Below are positions 1-6,997 of a stretch of DNA of 11,766 nucleotides, piece by piece. Made by a program: the position numbers and the translations under genes. The notes under the pieces are model-generated. The model was not told where the DNA came from and did not search any database. It saw only the letters and a program-made list of their open reading frames with translations. Position 1 is the first letter of the stretch; each line of letters starts with the position of its first letter. The stretch spans positions 1-11,766 of the forward strand of contig JAUYEC010000054.1 in NCBI GenBank assembly GCA_030691585.1. The letters run 5' to 3'. Origin of the DNA: Candidatus Omnitrophota bacterium. Lineage in GTDB: Bacteria; Omnitrophota; Gorgyraeia; Gygaellales; Profunditerraquicolaceae.

Positions 1-1507
1 TATCCTGGTCCTTCTGGTTCCTTTTTAATTCCGCGGTGGGAGCGCGGCGCAAAACGCTTGCCGGGATAATGTCGGCACCGGCACAGCTGTTCCTGTGCTC
101 GGCCAGCTTATAGACCAACCCCTTGGGCACATCTTTAAGCACGGAAAATCCTCCGGCCATATCCCCATACAAAGTACAGTAACCGGTGGAGACCTCGCTC
201 TTGTTACCGGTATTGATCACCAACCAGCCGAATTTATTAGAAAAAGCCATGAGCAGGTTACCCCGGATGCGCGCCTGGATGTTCTGCTCGGCAATTCCCG
301 GTGCTCTGCCTGAGAAATATCCTCCCGGCACCGACAGATACTTGGCGTAAATCGCCTGTATCGGCACGTTGATCAGCCTGATCTTGAGGTTTTTGGCGAT
401 CAATTTTCCGTCCAGCATTGTTGCCGCCGACGAATACATAGACGGCATGGTAAGGGCAACTACATTATCCCGTCCCAGGGCATCTGCCGCTAATACCGCG
501 ACAAGCGCCGAATCAACACCACCGCTAACGCCCAGGACCACTTTTTTGAAATTATTTTTTAACACATAGTTCCTGAGCCCCAGGGCAAGTGCTGTATAGA
601 TCTCACCCAGAGGGTCTAACGTCTTCTCCACTTTATTGGCACAGGCCGCCTGTTCCTTGGGTTCCAGGCCGGGTAAAATATTCTTTTTCAAGCTTGATGC
701 CGGTAAACCAAAAAATGTTTTTTTGCTTGCCGCTTGGGCCGGTTTTAAAACGGATAGGTCCAGATCCGCGGTAACCAGGCCTTCTTCAAACTGCTTGCCG
801 CGGGCCAGAATTTTTCCTTTATTATCTAAAACAATGCTCGCCCCGTCAAAAACCAGCTCATCCTGACCGCCTACAAGATTACAATACGCCACATAGGCAT
901 TGTTTTCCTTGGCCCTGGCAGCCAGCATATGCTGGCGTTCCTCTAATCTGCGCGCCTGATACGGCGAAGCGGAAATGTTGATGATCACCCCGGCGCCGCC
1001 TAAAAGCGCCTGAGTGCGCTGCGGCCCATGCGCATGCCAGATATCTTCGCAAATATTTACTCCGATTTTTACATCTTTGCCGAATGCCGCGATATTACAG
1101 GTGCCGCCCACAGTAAAATACCTTCCCTCGTCAAAGACTCCGTAATTAGGCAGGAATATTTTCTTGTAAACATCGAGCAGCCGTCCGTTATAGATCAGGG
1201 CCGCGGCATTATAGAGCCTGCCTTTTTGGGCGTACGGAAAACCAATGACGCTAAATATGTTTTTTGAAAATTTAACGATCCTATAAAGGCTTTTTAAATT
1301 TTCCTTAATGAAATGCGGTTTAAATAACAGGTCCTCGGGCGGATACCCGCAAAGGCATAATTCCGGGAACGCGGCAACATCGGCTTTTAACCCGCGCGCC
1401 TTTTCAAGGAAGGCAATTATTTTTTCCGCATTCCCCTGTATATCTCCCACTTTGGGATTTATCTGCGCCAGGCACACTCTTAATATCTTTTTATTATCTT
1501 GAGGCAT
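1..1507 (-). CDS. nadE: Glutamine-dependent NAD+ synthase (partial, C-terminus beyond left edge)
   Basis: This enzyme makes NAD+ from nicotinic acid adenine dinucleotide, ATP and glutamine in the cytoplasm, the last step of NAD synthesis. About 502 codons are open from the ATG at 1507 to the window edge without a stop. The N-terminal half is a nitrilase-type glutaminase domain, with Glu49 in FPELCLCGYPPEDLL, the lysine pair 115/116 in VYKKIFLPNYG, and Cys153 in GVNICEDIW, forming the Glu-Lys-Cys triad. The C-terminal half is the synthetase, with the pyrophosphate loop SGGVDS at about residues 328-333, then STGYCTLYGDMAGGF and RRAPTAELKRNQKDQD, as in the family. Full-length members have roughly 540-580 residues, so about 40-70 are missing by window truncation, not by mutation. 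The start is supported by GGAGGG 7 nt upstream. It begins 19 bp after the copA stop, so the two are probably co-transcribed. The two-domain form can use glutamine directly, so no separate amidase is needed. Confidence 0.95.
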   Translation of the reverse strand, partial: MPQDNKKILRVCLAQINPKVGDIQGNAEKIIAFLEKARGLKADVAAFPELCLCGYPPEDLLFKPHFIKENLKSLYRIVKFSKNIFSVIGFPYAQKGRLYNAAALIYNGRLLDVYKKIFLPNYGVFDEGRYFTVGGTCNIAAFGKDVKIGVNICEDIWHAHGPQRTQALLGGAGVIINISASPYQARRLEERQHMLAARAKENNAYVAYCNLVGGQDELVFDGASIVLDNKGKILARGKQFEEGLVTADLDLSVLKPAQAASKKTFFGLPASSLKKNILPGLEPKEQAACANKVEKTLDPLGEIYTALALGLRNYVLKNNFKKVVLGVSGGVDSALVAVLAADALGRDNVVALTMPSMYSSAATMLDGKLIAKNLKIRLINVPIQAIYAKYLSVPGGYFSGRAPGIAEQNIQARIRGNLLMAFSNKFGWLVINTGNKSEVSTGYCTLYGDMAGGFSVLKDVPKGLVYKLAEHRNSCAGADIIPASVLRRAPTAELKRNQKDQD

Positions 1508-1514
1508 ACAATTA

Positions 1515-1520
1515 CCCTCC
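1515..1520 (-). promoter_or_regulatory. Ribosome binding site of nadE
   Basis: GGAGGG on the minus strand lies 7 nt before the nadE ATG, in the short gap after the copA stop. It fixes the nadE start and shows that nadE is translated independently even if it shares a transcript with copA. Confidence 0.75.
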
Positions 1521-1526
1521 GTCTTT

Positions 1527-3749
1527 TTATTCCAACTTCAACCCGCGCAGCCGTAAAGAATTTCCGATCACTGAAACCGAACTAAAACTCATCGCCGCCC
1601 CCGCGATCATCGGATTCAAGAGTAGCCCGAAAGCAGGATATAAAAGCCCGGCGGCAACAGGAATCCCTATGACATTATATATAAAAGCGAAAAAAAGATT
1701 TTGCCTGATGTTGCGCATTACGCCACGGCTTAAACGCAGCGCCTTAACAATACCGTTAAGGTCCCCTTTGACCAGAGTAATACCGGCACTCTCAATTGCA
1801 ACGTCAGTGCCGGAACCAAAAGCAACACCGACATCTGCCTCGGCCAGTGCCGGAGCGTCATTGATGCCGTCGCCGGCCATCAACACCCTGGCGCCGTGGA
1901 CAGTAAACTCTTTAACTATATCACGCTTACCAGCCGGAAGCAATCCAGAAAAAACCTTATCTATGTTTAATTCTTTGGCGATGGCCCGGGCAGTTTTTTC
2001 GTTATCGCCGGTAACCATTACGACTTTCAGGCTCATTTTGCGCATTGCCCGGATGGCCTGCGCGGTTGTCCCTTTGATCGGGTCCTTTATGCCTATAATG
2101 CCTGCGGGGCGGCCGTCATAAGCCAGGCATATTACCGTTTCGGCATTAACTTGTAATACCTCGGCTCTGTGGAACAATTCTTCAGGCAGGGATATGCCGG
2201 AACTTTTAATAAAGCTCATCTTGCCGCAAAAAACCTGCTTTTGGTTGAGCCGGCCCGAAACACCCTCGGCGGTCAAAGATACAAAATCCGCTACCGGCTG
2301 AATATCCGCACCAATTGATTTAGCCCGCTCAATGATCGCGCGGGCAAGAGGATGCTCGCTGGCCTGCTCAAGAGAAGCCGCGATACCAAGCAGTTCTTTT
2401 TCATTAAAGCCTTCGGCGCAAACCACTGTAGTTACCGCCGGTTTTCCGGCAGTCAAAGTCCCGGTCTTATCGCTTAAGATATGCGTTATCTTCTCAGCTC
2501 TTTCCAGGGCCTCGGCGTTCTTTACCAGGATACCCGTTCGCGCACCCCGCCCCACCCCGACCATCACTGCCATGGGTGTGGCCAATCCCAAAGCACAAGG
2601 ACAGGCAATGATCAATACCGAGACCGCGCTGACAAGAGCATAGCTCATACTCGGCGCCGGGCCGAAACGCAGCCAAAAAATAAAAGCTGCCAGCGCGGAT
2701 ACCAATACCGCCGGAACAAAATAACCTGAAACCCGGTCAGCAAGATTCTGTATGGGAGCACGGCTGCGCTGCGCCTCTTGCGTCATACTTACGATCTGGG
2801 CGAGGAGAGTAACCGATCCGGTCTTCTCGCAGCGCATAAGAAACGACCCGGACTGATTGACCGTCGCGCCAATTACCCAATCCCCAATTTTCTTTTCCTG
2901 CGGGACAGGCTCTCCGGAGATCATCGCCTCATCAACCAGACTCCTGCCTTCTACAACCACACCATCCAGAGGAACCTTTTCTCCCGGACGCACGCGCAGC
3001 AAGTCGCCAACCTGCACCTCATCTATATTAACATCTTCTTCAACAGTCATTGTAGGGACAGGTTTCAAACCTGTCCCTACAGAACCATTAATTAAGCGGT
3101 GCGCTTTTTTTGCCGCCAAGTTCAACAAGGCCTTTATCGCCTGCCCTGTGCCCTTACGCGCCTTTGCCTCCAAAAGCTGCCCTAAGATCACAAGCACCGT
3201 GATCACCGCGGCTGCTTCAAAATAAAGTTCCACATAGCCGTGCTTTTTTAAAGAATCCGGAAAGATACCCGGAAAAAGTGTAGCCAGCGCGCTATACACA
3301 TAAGCCGTCCCGACGCCCATAGCAATCAGGGTGAACATATTCAAGCTTTTGTTTTTAACCGAATTCCAGGCCTTTACAAAAAAAATACTTCCGCATAAAA
3401 GCACGACGGGTGTAGACAGGATAAATTGCAGCCAACGTGCCGATCCTTCAGGTGGCAAGATCGCCTTCATTCCTGACATCGGCGCCATTTCACCCAAAGC
3501 CAGAATAAAGACCGGTATAGACAGGACTAATCCTGCCCAAAATCTGCGCGAGAGGTCCCTTATTTGGCGATTTTCATCCTCTCCGACCAATGTAGGGACA
3601 GGTTTGAAACCTGTCCCTACAGGAGATGTCTTAGCAGTAAGAGCTAATTCATCCTCTAAGCGCATGCCGCATTTCGGGCAATCGCCCGGCAGGCCAAGGC
3701 GTATCTCTGGATGCATCGGACAGATATAAAGATATTCAGCTGGCGGCAT
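1527..3749 (-). CDS. copA: Cu+-exporting P1B-type ATPase with N-terminal HMBD and two palindrome-encoded inserts
   Basis: This is a heavy-metal P-type ATPase, 740 aa, expected in the cytoplasmic membrane exporting Cu+. Seen: a small Cys-rich heavy-metal-binding domain at about residues 8-31 (YICPMHPE then PGDCPKCGM); transmembrane segments from about residue 70; actuator motif SGEPVP; the CPC metal site Cys383/Cys385 in IACPCALGLATP; phosphorylation Asp427 in SDKTGTLT; the HP motif in SEHPLARA; and the hinge GDGINDAP with Asp627 and Asp631. In the last membrane helices FIYN and MSFSSVSV match the YN and MxxSS signatures of the Cu+ (1B-1) subgroup. There is no HMA domain with GMTCxxC; the HMBD takes its place. 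Residues 44-53 (linker between HMBD and first helix) and 224-233 (actuator domain, before TVEEDVNIDEVQVGD) are VGTGFKPVPT and VGTGLKPVPT, each encoded by a 31-bp perfect palindrome. The ATG has no Shine-Dalgarno sequence, and a terminator T-run ends 8 nt before it. Transport function is inferred from motifs; the symbol rests on subgroup signatures. Confidence 0.93.
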   Translation of the reverse strand: MPPAEYLYICPMHPEIRLGLPGDCPKCGMRLEDELALTAKTSPVGTGFKPVPTLVGEDENRQIRDLSRRFWAGLVLSIPVFILALGEMAPMSGMKAILPPEGSARWLQFILSTPVVLLCGSIFFVKAWNSVKNKSLNMFTLIAMGVGTAYVYSALATLFPGIFPDSLKKHGYVELYFEAAAVITVLVILGQLLEAKARKGTGQAIKALLNLAAKKAHRLINGSVGTGLKPVPTMTVEEDVNIDEVQVGDLLRVRPGEKVPLDGVVVEGRSLVDEAMISGEPVPQEKKIGDWVIGATVNQSGSFLMRCEKTGSVTLLAQIVSMTQEAQRSRAPIQNLADRVSGYFVPAVLVSALAAFIFWLRFGPAPSMSYALVSAVSVLIIACPCALGLATPMAVMVGVGRGARTGILVKNAEALERAEKITHILSDKTGTLTAGKPAVTTVVCAEGFNEKELLGIAASLEQASEHPLARAIIERAKSIGADIQPVADFVSLTAEGVSGRLNQKQVFCGKMSFIKSSGISLPEELFHRAEVLQVNAETVICLAYDGRPAGIIGIKDPIKGTTAQAIRAMRKMSLKVVMVTGDNEKTARAIAKELNIDKVFSGLLPAGKRDIVKEFTVHGARVLMAGDGINDAPALAEADVGVAFGSGTDVAIESAGITLVKGDLNGIVKALRLSRGVMRNIRQNLFFAFIYNVIGIPVAAGLLYPAFGLLLNPMIAGAAMSFSSVSVIGNSLRLRGLKLE
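3051..3081. repeat. Perfect 31-bp palindrome, copy A, inside copA actuator domain
   Basis: The arms are TGTAGGGACAGGTTT and its exact reverse complement, around one central base (C on the plus strand). It encodes copA residues 224-233, VGTGLKPVPT, between AHRLINGS and MTVEEDVNIDEVQVGD. CopA relatives normally run from AHRL through a short acidic stretch to the VGD motif, so the ten residues look inserted. The sequence is identical to copy B except for the central base. Confidence 0.93.
3591..3621. repeat. Perfect 31-bp palindrome, copy B, inside copA N-terminal linker
   Basis: It has the same 15-bp arms as copy A, with G as the central base on the plus strand. It encodes copA residues 44-53, VGTGFKPVPT, in the linker between the metal-binding domain and the first membrane helix. 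It lies exactly 540 bp from copy A, a multiple of three, so both copies are read in the same codon phase. Confidence 0.93.
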
Positions 3750-3757
3750 ATGGATTT

Positions 3758-3804
3758 AAAAAATTAACCCCGCGCTTTTCTCATCGAAGGCGCGGGGTTA
3801 ATTT
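3758..3804 (-). terminator. Rho-independent terminator after the TM-helix gene, abutting copA
   Basis: Plus positions 3761-3775 and 3790-3804 are perfect reverse complements, a 15-bp stem with the GC-rich core CCCCGCGC and a 14-nt loop. On the minus strand the stem runs into TTAATTTTTT (six T at 3758-3763), as expected of an intrinsic terminator for the gene ending at 3824. The other strand lacks a comparable T-run. It ends 8 nt before the copA ATG, so copA expression needs read-through, anti-termination or a promoter hidden in or beside the hairpin. Confidence 0.85.
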
Positions 3805-3823
3805 GGTTCTTATTTGAAAAGCG

Positions 3824-4504
3824 TTATTTTTTAGACTTAACCTTTTCAATTAAGTCACTGATCACATCTTCAGCTATATCTTTACAGCCCAACCCGAAAG
3901 CAAGAGCGACAGCCAAGCCGACCGAACCCAGGATAATAGCCAGGGTCAACTCTGTCACGTGGAGGCCGATTTCCAACTCTTCTAAGGCAATAAATACCGC
4001 AAAGGTGTTGATTACGATCACCACGGCCTTGCTTAATAACTTTACTTGCGCGATACCCGCGTTGTTAGCCGCGGTCTGCACAATATTTTTCACCAGAGTT
4101 GAGACAAACATACCCAGGACCAGGATGAATAACGCCGCGATGACTTTGGGTACATAGAGGACGATTTTATTCAACAAATCTGCAGCTACCGGAAGGCCGA
4201 TGGCATTGAAGGCAACCATAAAAGTGACCAAAATTGCCAACCAATAACAGACCACGCCGCATAATTCCGAAAGCGAATAGGCGATCCCGCCTTTTTCAAG
4301 CAGCGCGTCAAGCCCGATGCTCTCAGACAATTCATCCAGTTTTGCCAGTCTCAGGCCCTTTGTAACACCGGTCTTAACGAGCTTTGAGATGGTCCAGCCG
4401 ATGATCATTATTATGATCACCAGCAATATACTCACCACAAACTGTCCGATTTGAGCAAGAACTGTTCTGGCTGGTTCCAATAACACGATCTGCAAACTGC
4501 TCAT
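3824..4504 (-). CDS. Small membrane protein with conserved TM helices (MscS-associated family)
   Basis: This 226-aa hydrophobic protein has about five predicted membrane segments, near residues 16-40, 78-105, 113-142, 153-175 and 180-206. The pattern of a helix followed by LGxFVSxLVKxxxxxxAxxAG, and the end SVGLAVALAFGLGCKDIAEDVISDLIEK, match the conserved TM-helix repeat proteins (PF05552-like). Annotators often call these mechanosensitive-channel-like because the last helix resembles the MscS pore helix. The soluble beta domain of true MscS channels is absent; the protein ends just after GLGCKDIAED with a lysine-rich tail. Channel activity is therefore inference. The start is firm: GGAGG lies five bases upstream, and a good promoter lies about 55-80 bp upstream. 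It appears to be a single-gene unit between two terminators, with copA beyond the second. Confidence 0.8.
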   Translation of the reverse strand: MSSLQIVLLEPARTVLAQIGQFVVSILLVIIIMIIGWTISKLVKTGVTKGLRLAKLDELSESIGLDALLEKGGIAYSLSELCGVVCYWLAILVTFMVAFNAIGLPVAADLLNKIVLYVPKVIAALFILVLGMFVSTLVKNIVQTAANNAGIAQVKLLSKAVVIVINTFAVFIALEELEIGLHVTELTLAIILGSVGLAVALAFGLGCKDIAEDVISDLIEKVKSKK

Positions 4505-4509
4505 CTACA

Positions 4510-4514
4510 CCTCC
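4510..4514 (-). promoter_or_regulatory. Ribosome binding site of the TM-helix gene
   Basis: AAAAGGAGGTG on the minus strand, with the GGAGG core five bases before the ATG at 4504, is the strongest Shine-Dalgarno sequence in the window. It confirms the start. Confidence 0.75.
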
Positions 4515-4524
4515 TTTTAGATGA

Positions 4525-4543
4525 TTCCCGACCCTTCGGGGAA
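4525..4543 (-). other. Small leader hairpin upstream of the TM-helix gene
   Basis: On the minus strand TTCCC and GGGAA pair around a 9-nt loop; an alternative CCC-GAA-GGG fold lies inside it. It falls in the predicted short 5' leader between the transcription start (near 4552) and the Shine-Dalgarno sequence. It has no known riboswitch core and its function is unknown. Confidence 0.3.
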
Positions 4544-4558
4544 ATTCTAATTGCTATA

Positions 4559-4587
4559 ACATTAACATAACTAGCGGGTTGTGTCAA
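4559..4587 (-). promoter_or_regulatory. Sigma70-type promoter for the TM-helix gene
   Basis: On the minus strand a perfect -35 box TTGACA (4582-4587) is followed after 17 nt by TAATGT (4559-4564). TG at the extended -10 position gives TGTTAATGT. The -10 hexamer is weak (three of six), but the -35 box, spacing and TGn motif together are convincing. It follows directly on the terminator of the upstream operon and faces the TM-helix gene at 4504. Confidence 0.6.
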
Positions 4588-4589
4588 GT

Positions 4590-4611
4590 AAAAATTTGCA
4601 GTCGCTGCAAA
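4590..4611 (-). terminator. Terminator of the panD-to-yacP operon
   Basis: TTTGCAG and CTGCAAA form a 7-bp stem with a 3-nt loop (4595-4611). On the minus strand it is followed by TTTTT (4590-4594). The stem is short and only moderately GC-rich. It is placed correctly, about 70 bp after the yacP-like stop and immediately before the next promoter. Confidence 0.6.
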
Positions 4612-4630
4612 AAACATTCTTCTGGCTTAA

Positions 4631-4675
4631 AGTTACGTAGAGTTACGTAAAGTTAGTTAAAGTTACGTAAGGTTA
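4631..4675. repeat. Tandem array of 10-bp units
   Basis: On the plus strand the units are AGTTACGTAG, AGTTACGTAA, AGTTAGTTAA, AGTTACGTAA and a partial GGTTAC. This gives about 4.5 copies with an exact 10-bp period and few mismatches; most units contain the palindrome TACGTA. The array lies in the non-coding gap just after the yacP-like stop and about 45-90 bp upstream of the TTGACA box. The period equals roughly one DNA helical turn, so it could be a phased protein-binding array, but nothing in the sequence names a regulator. Confidence 0.85.
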
Positions 4676-4679
4676 CTGT

Positions 4680-5162
4680 TTATTCAAGCCACAACTTTCT
4701 CAATTCCTCATTGATCCGCTGCATCTCGTTATGGCTGGGCAAGTCTTTAGGCGGCTCTTTGTCTGCGCCAGGAATTACCCGCCCAACTTTAGATTTGACA
4801 AACTCTTCTATGCTTTCTACGCGGGCGCCAAGCACCCTTACCGCGCATTTTATTTCCCCGTCATCTGTGACCACAATGATGCTGCCGCGGCCGGCGGATT
4901 CCTCTACCATCCTCTTTATCTTTTCGTCAGCGCTGATCCCGCGGGAGAACACGACACTTATATCGCCGCCTGCGCGCAAAGCAATCGGCGCCGGATATCC
5001 GTCAAAGACCACGGTAATTTTATTCTTATTGCTGCCGGTTAATTTATTGTTCAGGATAAAATCAAGCAGGGCGCTTTGGATGCTGACGTATGATCTGCGC
5101 GCGGGGACAAACTTAGGATGGTTTATTATATTGTATCCGTCGATGACGTATTGTAAGGACAT
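4680..5162 (-). CDS. YacP/Rae1-like NYN-domain ribonuclease
   Basis: This 160-aa protein is a NYN (PIN-like) nuclease of the YacP group (PF05991-type). Bacillus Rae1, of this group, is a ribosome-associated endoribonuclease that cuts mRNA. Seen: the opening YVIDGYNII with Asp8; KITVVFDGYPAP with Asp54; ISVVFSRGISADEKIKRMVEE with Asp79; and IIVVTDDGEIK with Asp100/Asp101. These are the family's acidic metal-binding positions. It ends in a short charged tail, MQRINEELRKLWLE. The ATG at 5162 is needed because the domain starts three residues later, so it overlaps the end of the upstream membrane-protein gene by 50 bp. A purine-rich AGGGGGG lies 8 nt upstream, inside that gene, suggesting translational coupling. 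It is the last gene of the operon. Ribosome-dependent action here is inferred from the family. Confidence 0.85.
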   Translation of the reverse strand: MSLQYVIDGYNIINHPKFVPARRSYVSIQSALLDFILNNKLTGSNKNKITVVFDGYPAPIALRAGGDISVVFSRGISADEKIKRMVEESAGRGSIIVVTDDGEIKCAVRVLGARVESIEEFVKSKVGRVIPGADKEPPKDLPSHNEMQRINEELRKLWLE

Positions 5163-6090
5163 AAATGAGCCCCCCTACCGCTCCCAGGGCCAGGATAAAA
5201 GAGAAATTGATCAGCGACATCGCGAAAGCCAGGTCCTTACCAACTCCTGCCTTGGCGAAAAAGAAAATGGTCGTGGCATCGCGCAGGCCGAGGCCCCCGA
5301 TAGATAAAGGCAGAAGCGTTATAGCGCCTATCACCGGCAAGAAAACAAAGAAATAAACCGGGCTGATCTTCAGGCCCAACGCCAGGGCGCTGATATAAAA
5401 ACTCAACGGCGCTATCGTCTGTACCGCGATCGAGAGAATAATATTCTTAACGATGACTTTTTTGTGCTGCCGGAAAATATGTACCTCGTGGTGAAGGCTG
5501 GAGATCATTTCATGGATCTTGCCGGCGCCTGGGGCGCCTAAAAGGCTGTTGATCCGGGAATAAAAAAATTTGCTGAATAACACCAGGAGAATGAATATCA
5601 ACAGGCCGGTGATAACGGCTACGGAAAAAAGAACGCTTGGCTCCTGCAGAAGTTTCCAGCCCAAAACAAGAGAAGATAAAGCCAACAGCACAAGCCCGAT
5701 GTATCCGCTTAAGCGGTCCAGCAAGATGGTCGCGATGACTTCTTTGGGTTTCTTGGTGTGCGTGGAAAGGTCAACGCTGCGCATCAGGTCCCCCCCGATC
5801 GTGGAAGGAAGAAAGAGGTTGAAAAATATACCCCCGGAAAACGAGATGACCACTCTCGACAGTGGCAGGCGCAGATCCACTGCCCTCAAGAGCATGTCCC
5901 AGCGAAAAAGACAAAGCACATAACCAAGAGAATAGACTAAAAACGCCAGCAGTAATAATGGCTTATTCGCCGAGCGTATGACTTCAAAAATATTTTCATG
6001 GCCGACCATCCTGAATAAAACAACAAGCAGAATAACGCTGATAGCCACTTTTACCAAAACCGACAGGACCTGCTTGAATATTTTACTCAT
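5113..6090 (-). CDS. Flippase-like membrane protein, LPG-synthase TM family (UPF0104/YbhN type)
   Basis: This 325-aa integral membrane protein has about eight hydrophobic segments and a short basic C-terminal tail. The family signatures are clear: FFNLFLPSTIGGDLMR near residue 90, LLDRLSGYIGL near 125, and LPLSIGGLGLRDA near 260. These define the transmembrane domain shared with lysylphosphatidylglycerol synthase (PF03706). The catalytic aminoacyl-transfer domain of MprF is absent, so this is not an LPG synthase. Stand-alone members are usually seen as lipid or polyprenyl-linked sugar flippases, with the substrate unknown. The start overlaps the purC stop by 8 bp (ATGAGTAA), with GGGAG about 10 nt upstream, and the 3' end overlaps the yacP-like gene by 50 bp. 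It sits among cytosolic metabolic genes, so the context does not suggest a substrate. Confidence 0.87.
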   Translation of the reverse strand: MSKIFKQVLSVLVKVAISVILLVVLFRMVGHENIFEVIRSANKPLLLLAFLVYSLGYVLCLFRWDMLLRAVDLRLPLSRVVISFSGGIFFNLFLPSTIGGDLMRSVDLSTHTKKPKEVIATILLDRLSGYIGLVLLALSSLVLGWKLLQEPSVLFSVAVITGLLIFILLVLFSKFFYSRINSLLGAPGAGKIHEMISSLHHEVHIFRQHKKVIVKNIILSIAVQTIAPLSFYISALALGLKISPVYFFVFLPVIGAITLLPLSIGGLGLRDATTIFFFAKAGVGKDLAFAMSLINFSFILALGAVGGLIYVLTIRHRRIQYNKPS

Positions 6091-6982
6091 CCAGGGATCT
6101 CCCGGTTAAGAGTTTATGGGCCTGTAAATATTTTTGGCACGTCTTTAAAACAATATCTTCGGGAAGTTGCGGCGCCGGAGGAGTTTTGTCCCAATCAAGC
6201 TCTTCAAGGTAATCGCGCACAAACTGTTTGTCAAAACTCGGCTGAGAACAACCAGGCTTGTATTTATCAGCCGGCCAGAAACGCGATGAATCAGGCGTCA
6301 AGGCTTCATCGATCAGTATCAAATCACCGGCATACATTCCAAATTCAAACTTAGTGTCGGCGATAATGATACCCTTAGAAAGCGCGTAATCGCCCGCTGA
6401 TTTATATAGCGCCACACTTACTCTTGCCAAGCGATCAGCGATATCTTTACCAGCTAGCTGTTCCACATAGCCCTGCTCAACATTGGCATCGTGGCCGATA
6501 TCGGCCTTAGTAGAAGGCGTAAAAATCGCCTCGGGCAATTTAGAGGATTCTACAAGGCCCTCGGGCAGTTTTATGCCGCAGATCGATTGTTTTTGCCGGT
6601 ATTCTTTCCAGCCCGAACCGGAAAGATATCCTCTGACCACGCATTCTACAGGCAGGGGTTTTGTTTTTTTTACCAGCATTGAGCGGCCGGCAAGCACCTT
6701 TTTGTGCGCCTTTAGCTCGGGCGGATAATCTTCCACATCCGCGGTAATAAAGTGATTGGGGATGATATCTGTGGTAAAATCAAACCAGAAACAGGAAAGC
6801 GCGGTAAGCACCCTGCCCTTATCCGGTATGCCGCAAGGCAGGACCACGTCAAAACAGGAGATCCTGTCGGTGGAGACGATGAGCAGCTTATCGCCTAAGT
6901 CATAAACGTCCCTGACTTTTCCCCTGCGGAAAAGTTTCAGGCCCTTAAAATCCGTGGATAGCAGACATTCTTTTTTTGTCAT
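6083..6982 (-). CDS. purC: Phosphoribosylaminoimidazole-succinocarboxamide synthase (SAICAR synthase)
   Basis: PurC joins CAIR and aspartate with ATP to make SAICAR in de novo purine synthesis. The 299-aa protein has all the expected blocks: GKVRDVYDLGDKLLIVSTDRIS near the N-terminus, PVECVVRGYLSGSGWKEY, LPEAIFTPSTKADIGHD, IIADTKFEFG, LIDEALTPDSSRFWP and SFDKQFVRDYLEE. The length fits the longer SAICAR synthase type (about 300 aa, as in the yeast enzyme) and not the roughly 240-aa E. coli form. A cysteine follows DRIS (DRISCFD) where Ala is usual. The Shine-Dalgarno sequence is weak: AGGG lies about 12 nt upstream, right beside palindrome copy D, which could influence translation. The 3' end overlaps the flippase-like gene by 8 bp. 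Confidence 0.96.
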   Translation of the reverse strand: MTKKECLLSTDFKGLKLFRRGKVRDVYDLGDKLLIVSTDRISCFDVVLPCGIPDKGRVLTALSCFWFDFTTDIIPNHFITADVEDYPPELKAHKKVLAGRSMLVKKTKPLPVECVVRGYLSGSGWKEYRQKQSICGIKLPEGLVESSKLPEAIFTPSTKADIGHDANVEQGYVEQLAGKDIADRLARVSVALYKSAGDYALSKGIIIADTKFEFGMYAGDLILIDEALTPDSSRFWPADKYKPGCSQPSFDKQFVRDYLEELDWDKTPPAPQLPEDIVLKTCQKYLQAHKLLTGRSLDE

Positions 6983-6997
6983 TTTCGCAATTAACCC

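Noticed and set aside
1669..2121. A 150-codon plus-strand open frame
   Set aside because: It is a shadow of the copA ATP-binding domain on the opposite strand, with no family features.
2890..2915. GGGACAGG inside copA as an element remnant
   Set aside because: It encodes the conserved GEPVPQEK actuator motif, has no opposite arm, and is explained by the protein.
3051..3621. CRISPR array or integron from repeated palindromes
   Set aside because: The copies are hundreds to thousands of bases apart inside unrelated genes, there are no regular spacers, and no cas or integrase genes are present.
5168..5185. GGTAGGGGGG near the yacP-like start as another palindrome copy
   Set aside because: There is no matching second arm, and the bases encode the conserved AVGGLIY of the flippase-like family.
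4711..5307. A 198-codon plus-strand open frame
   Set aside because: It is antisense to the YacP-like and flippase-like genes, whose conserved motifs are clear. Its translation has no recognisable domain.
5113..6090. Lysylphosphatidylglycerol synthase (mprF)
   Set aside because: Only the transmembrane flippase-like domain is present; the C-terminal lysyl-transfer domain is missing.
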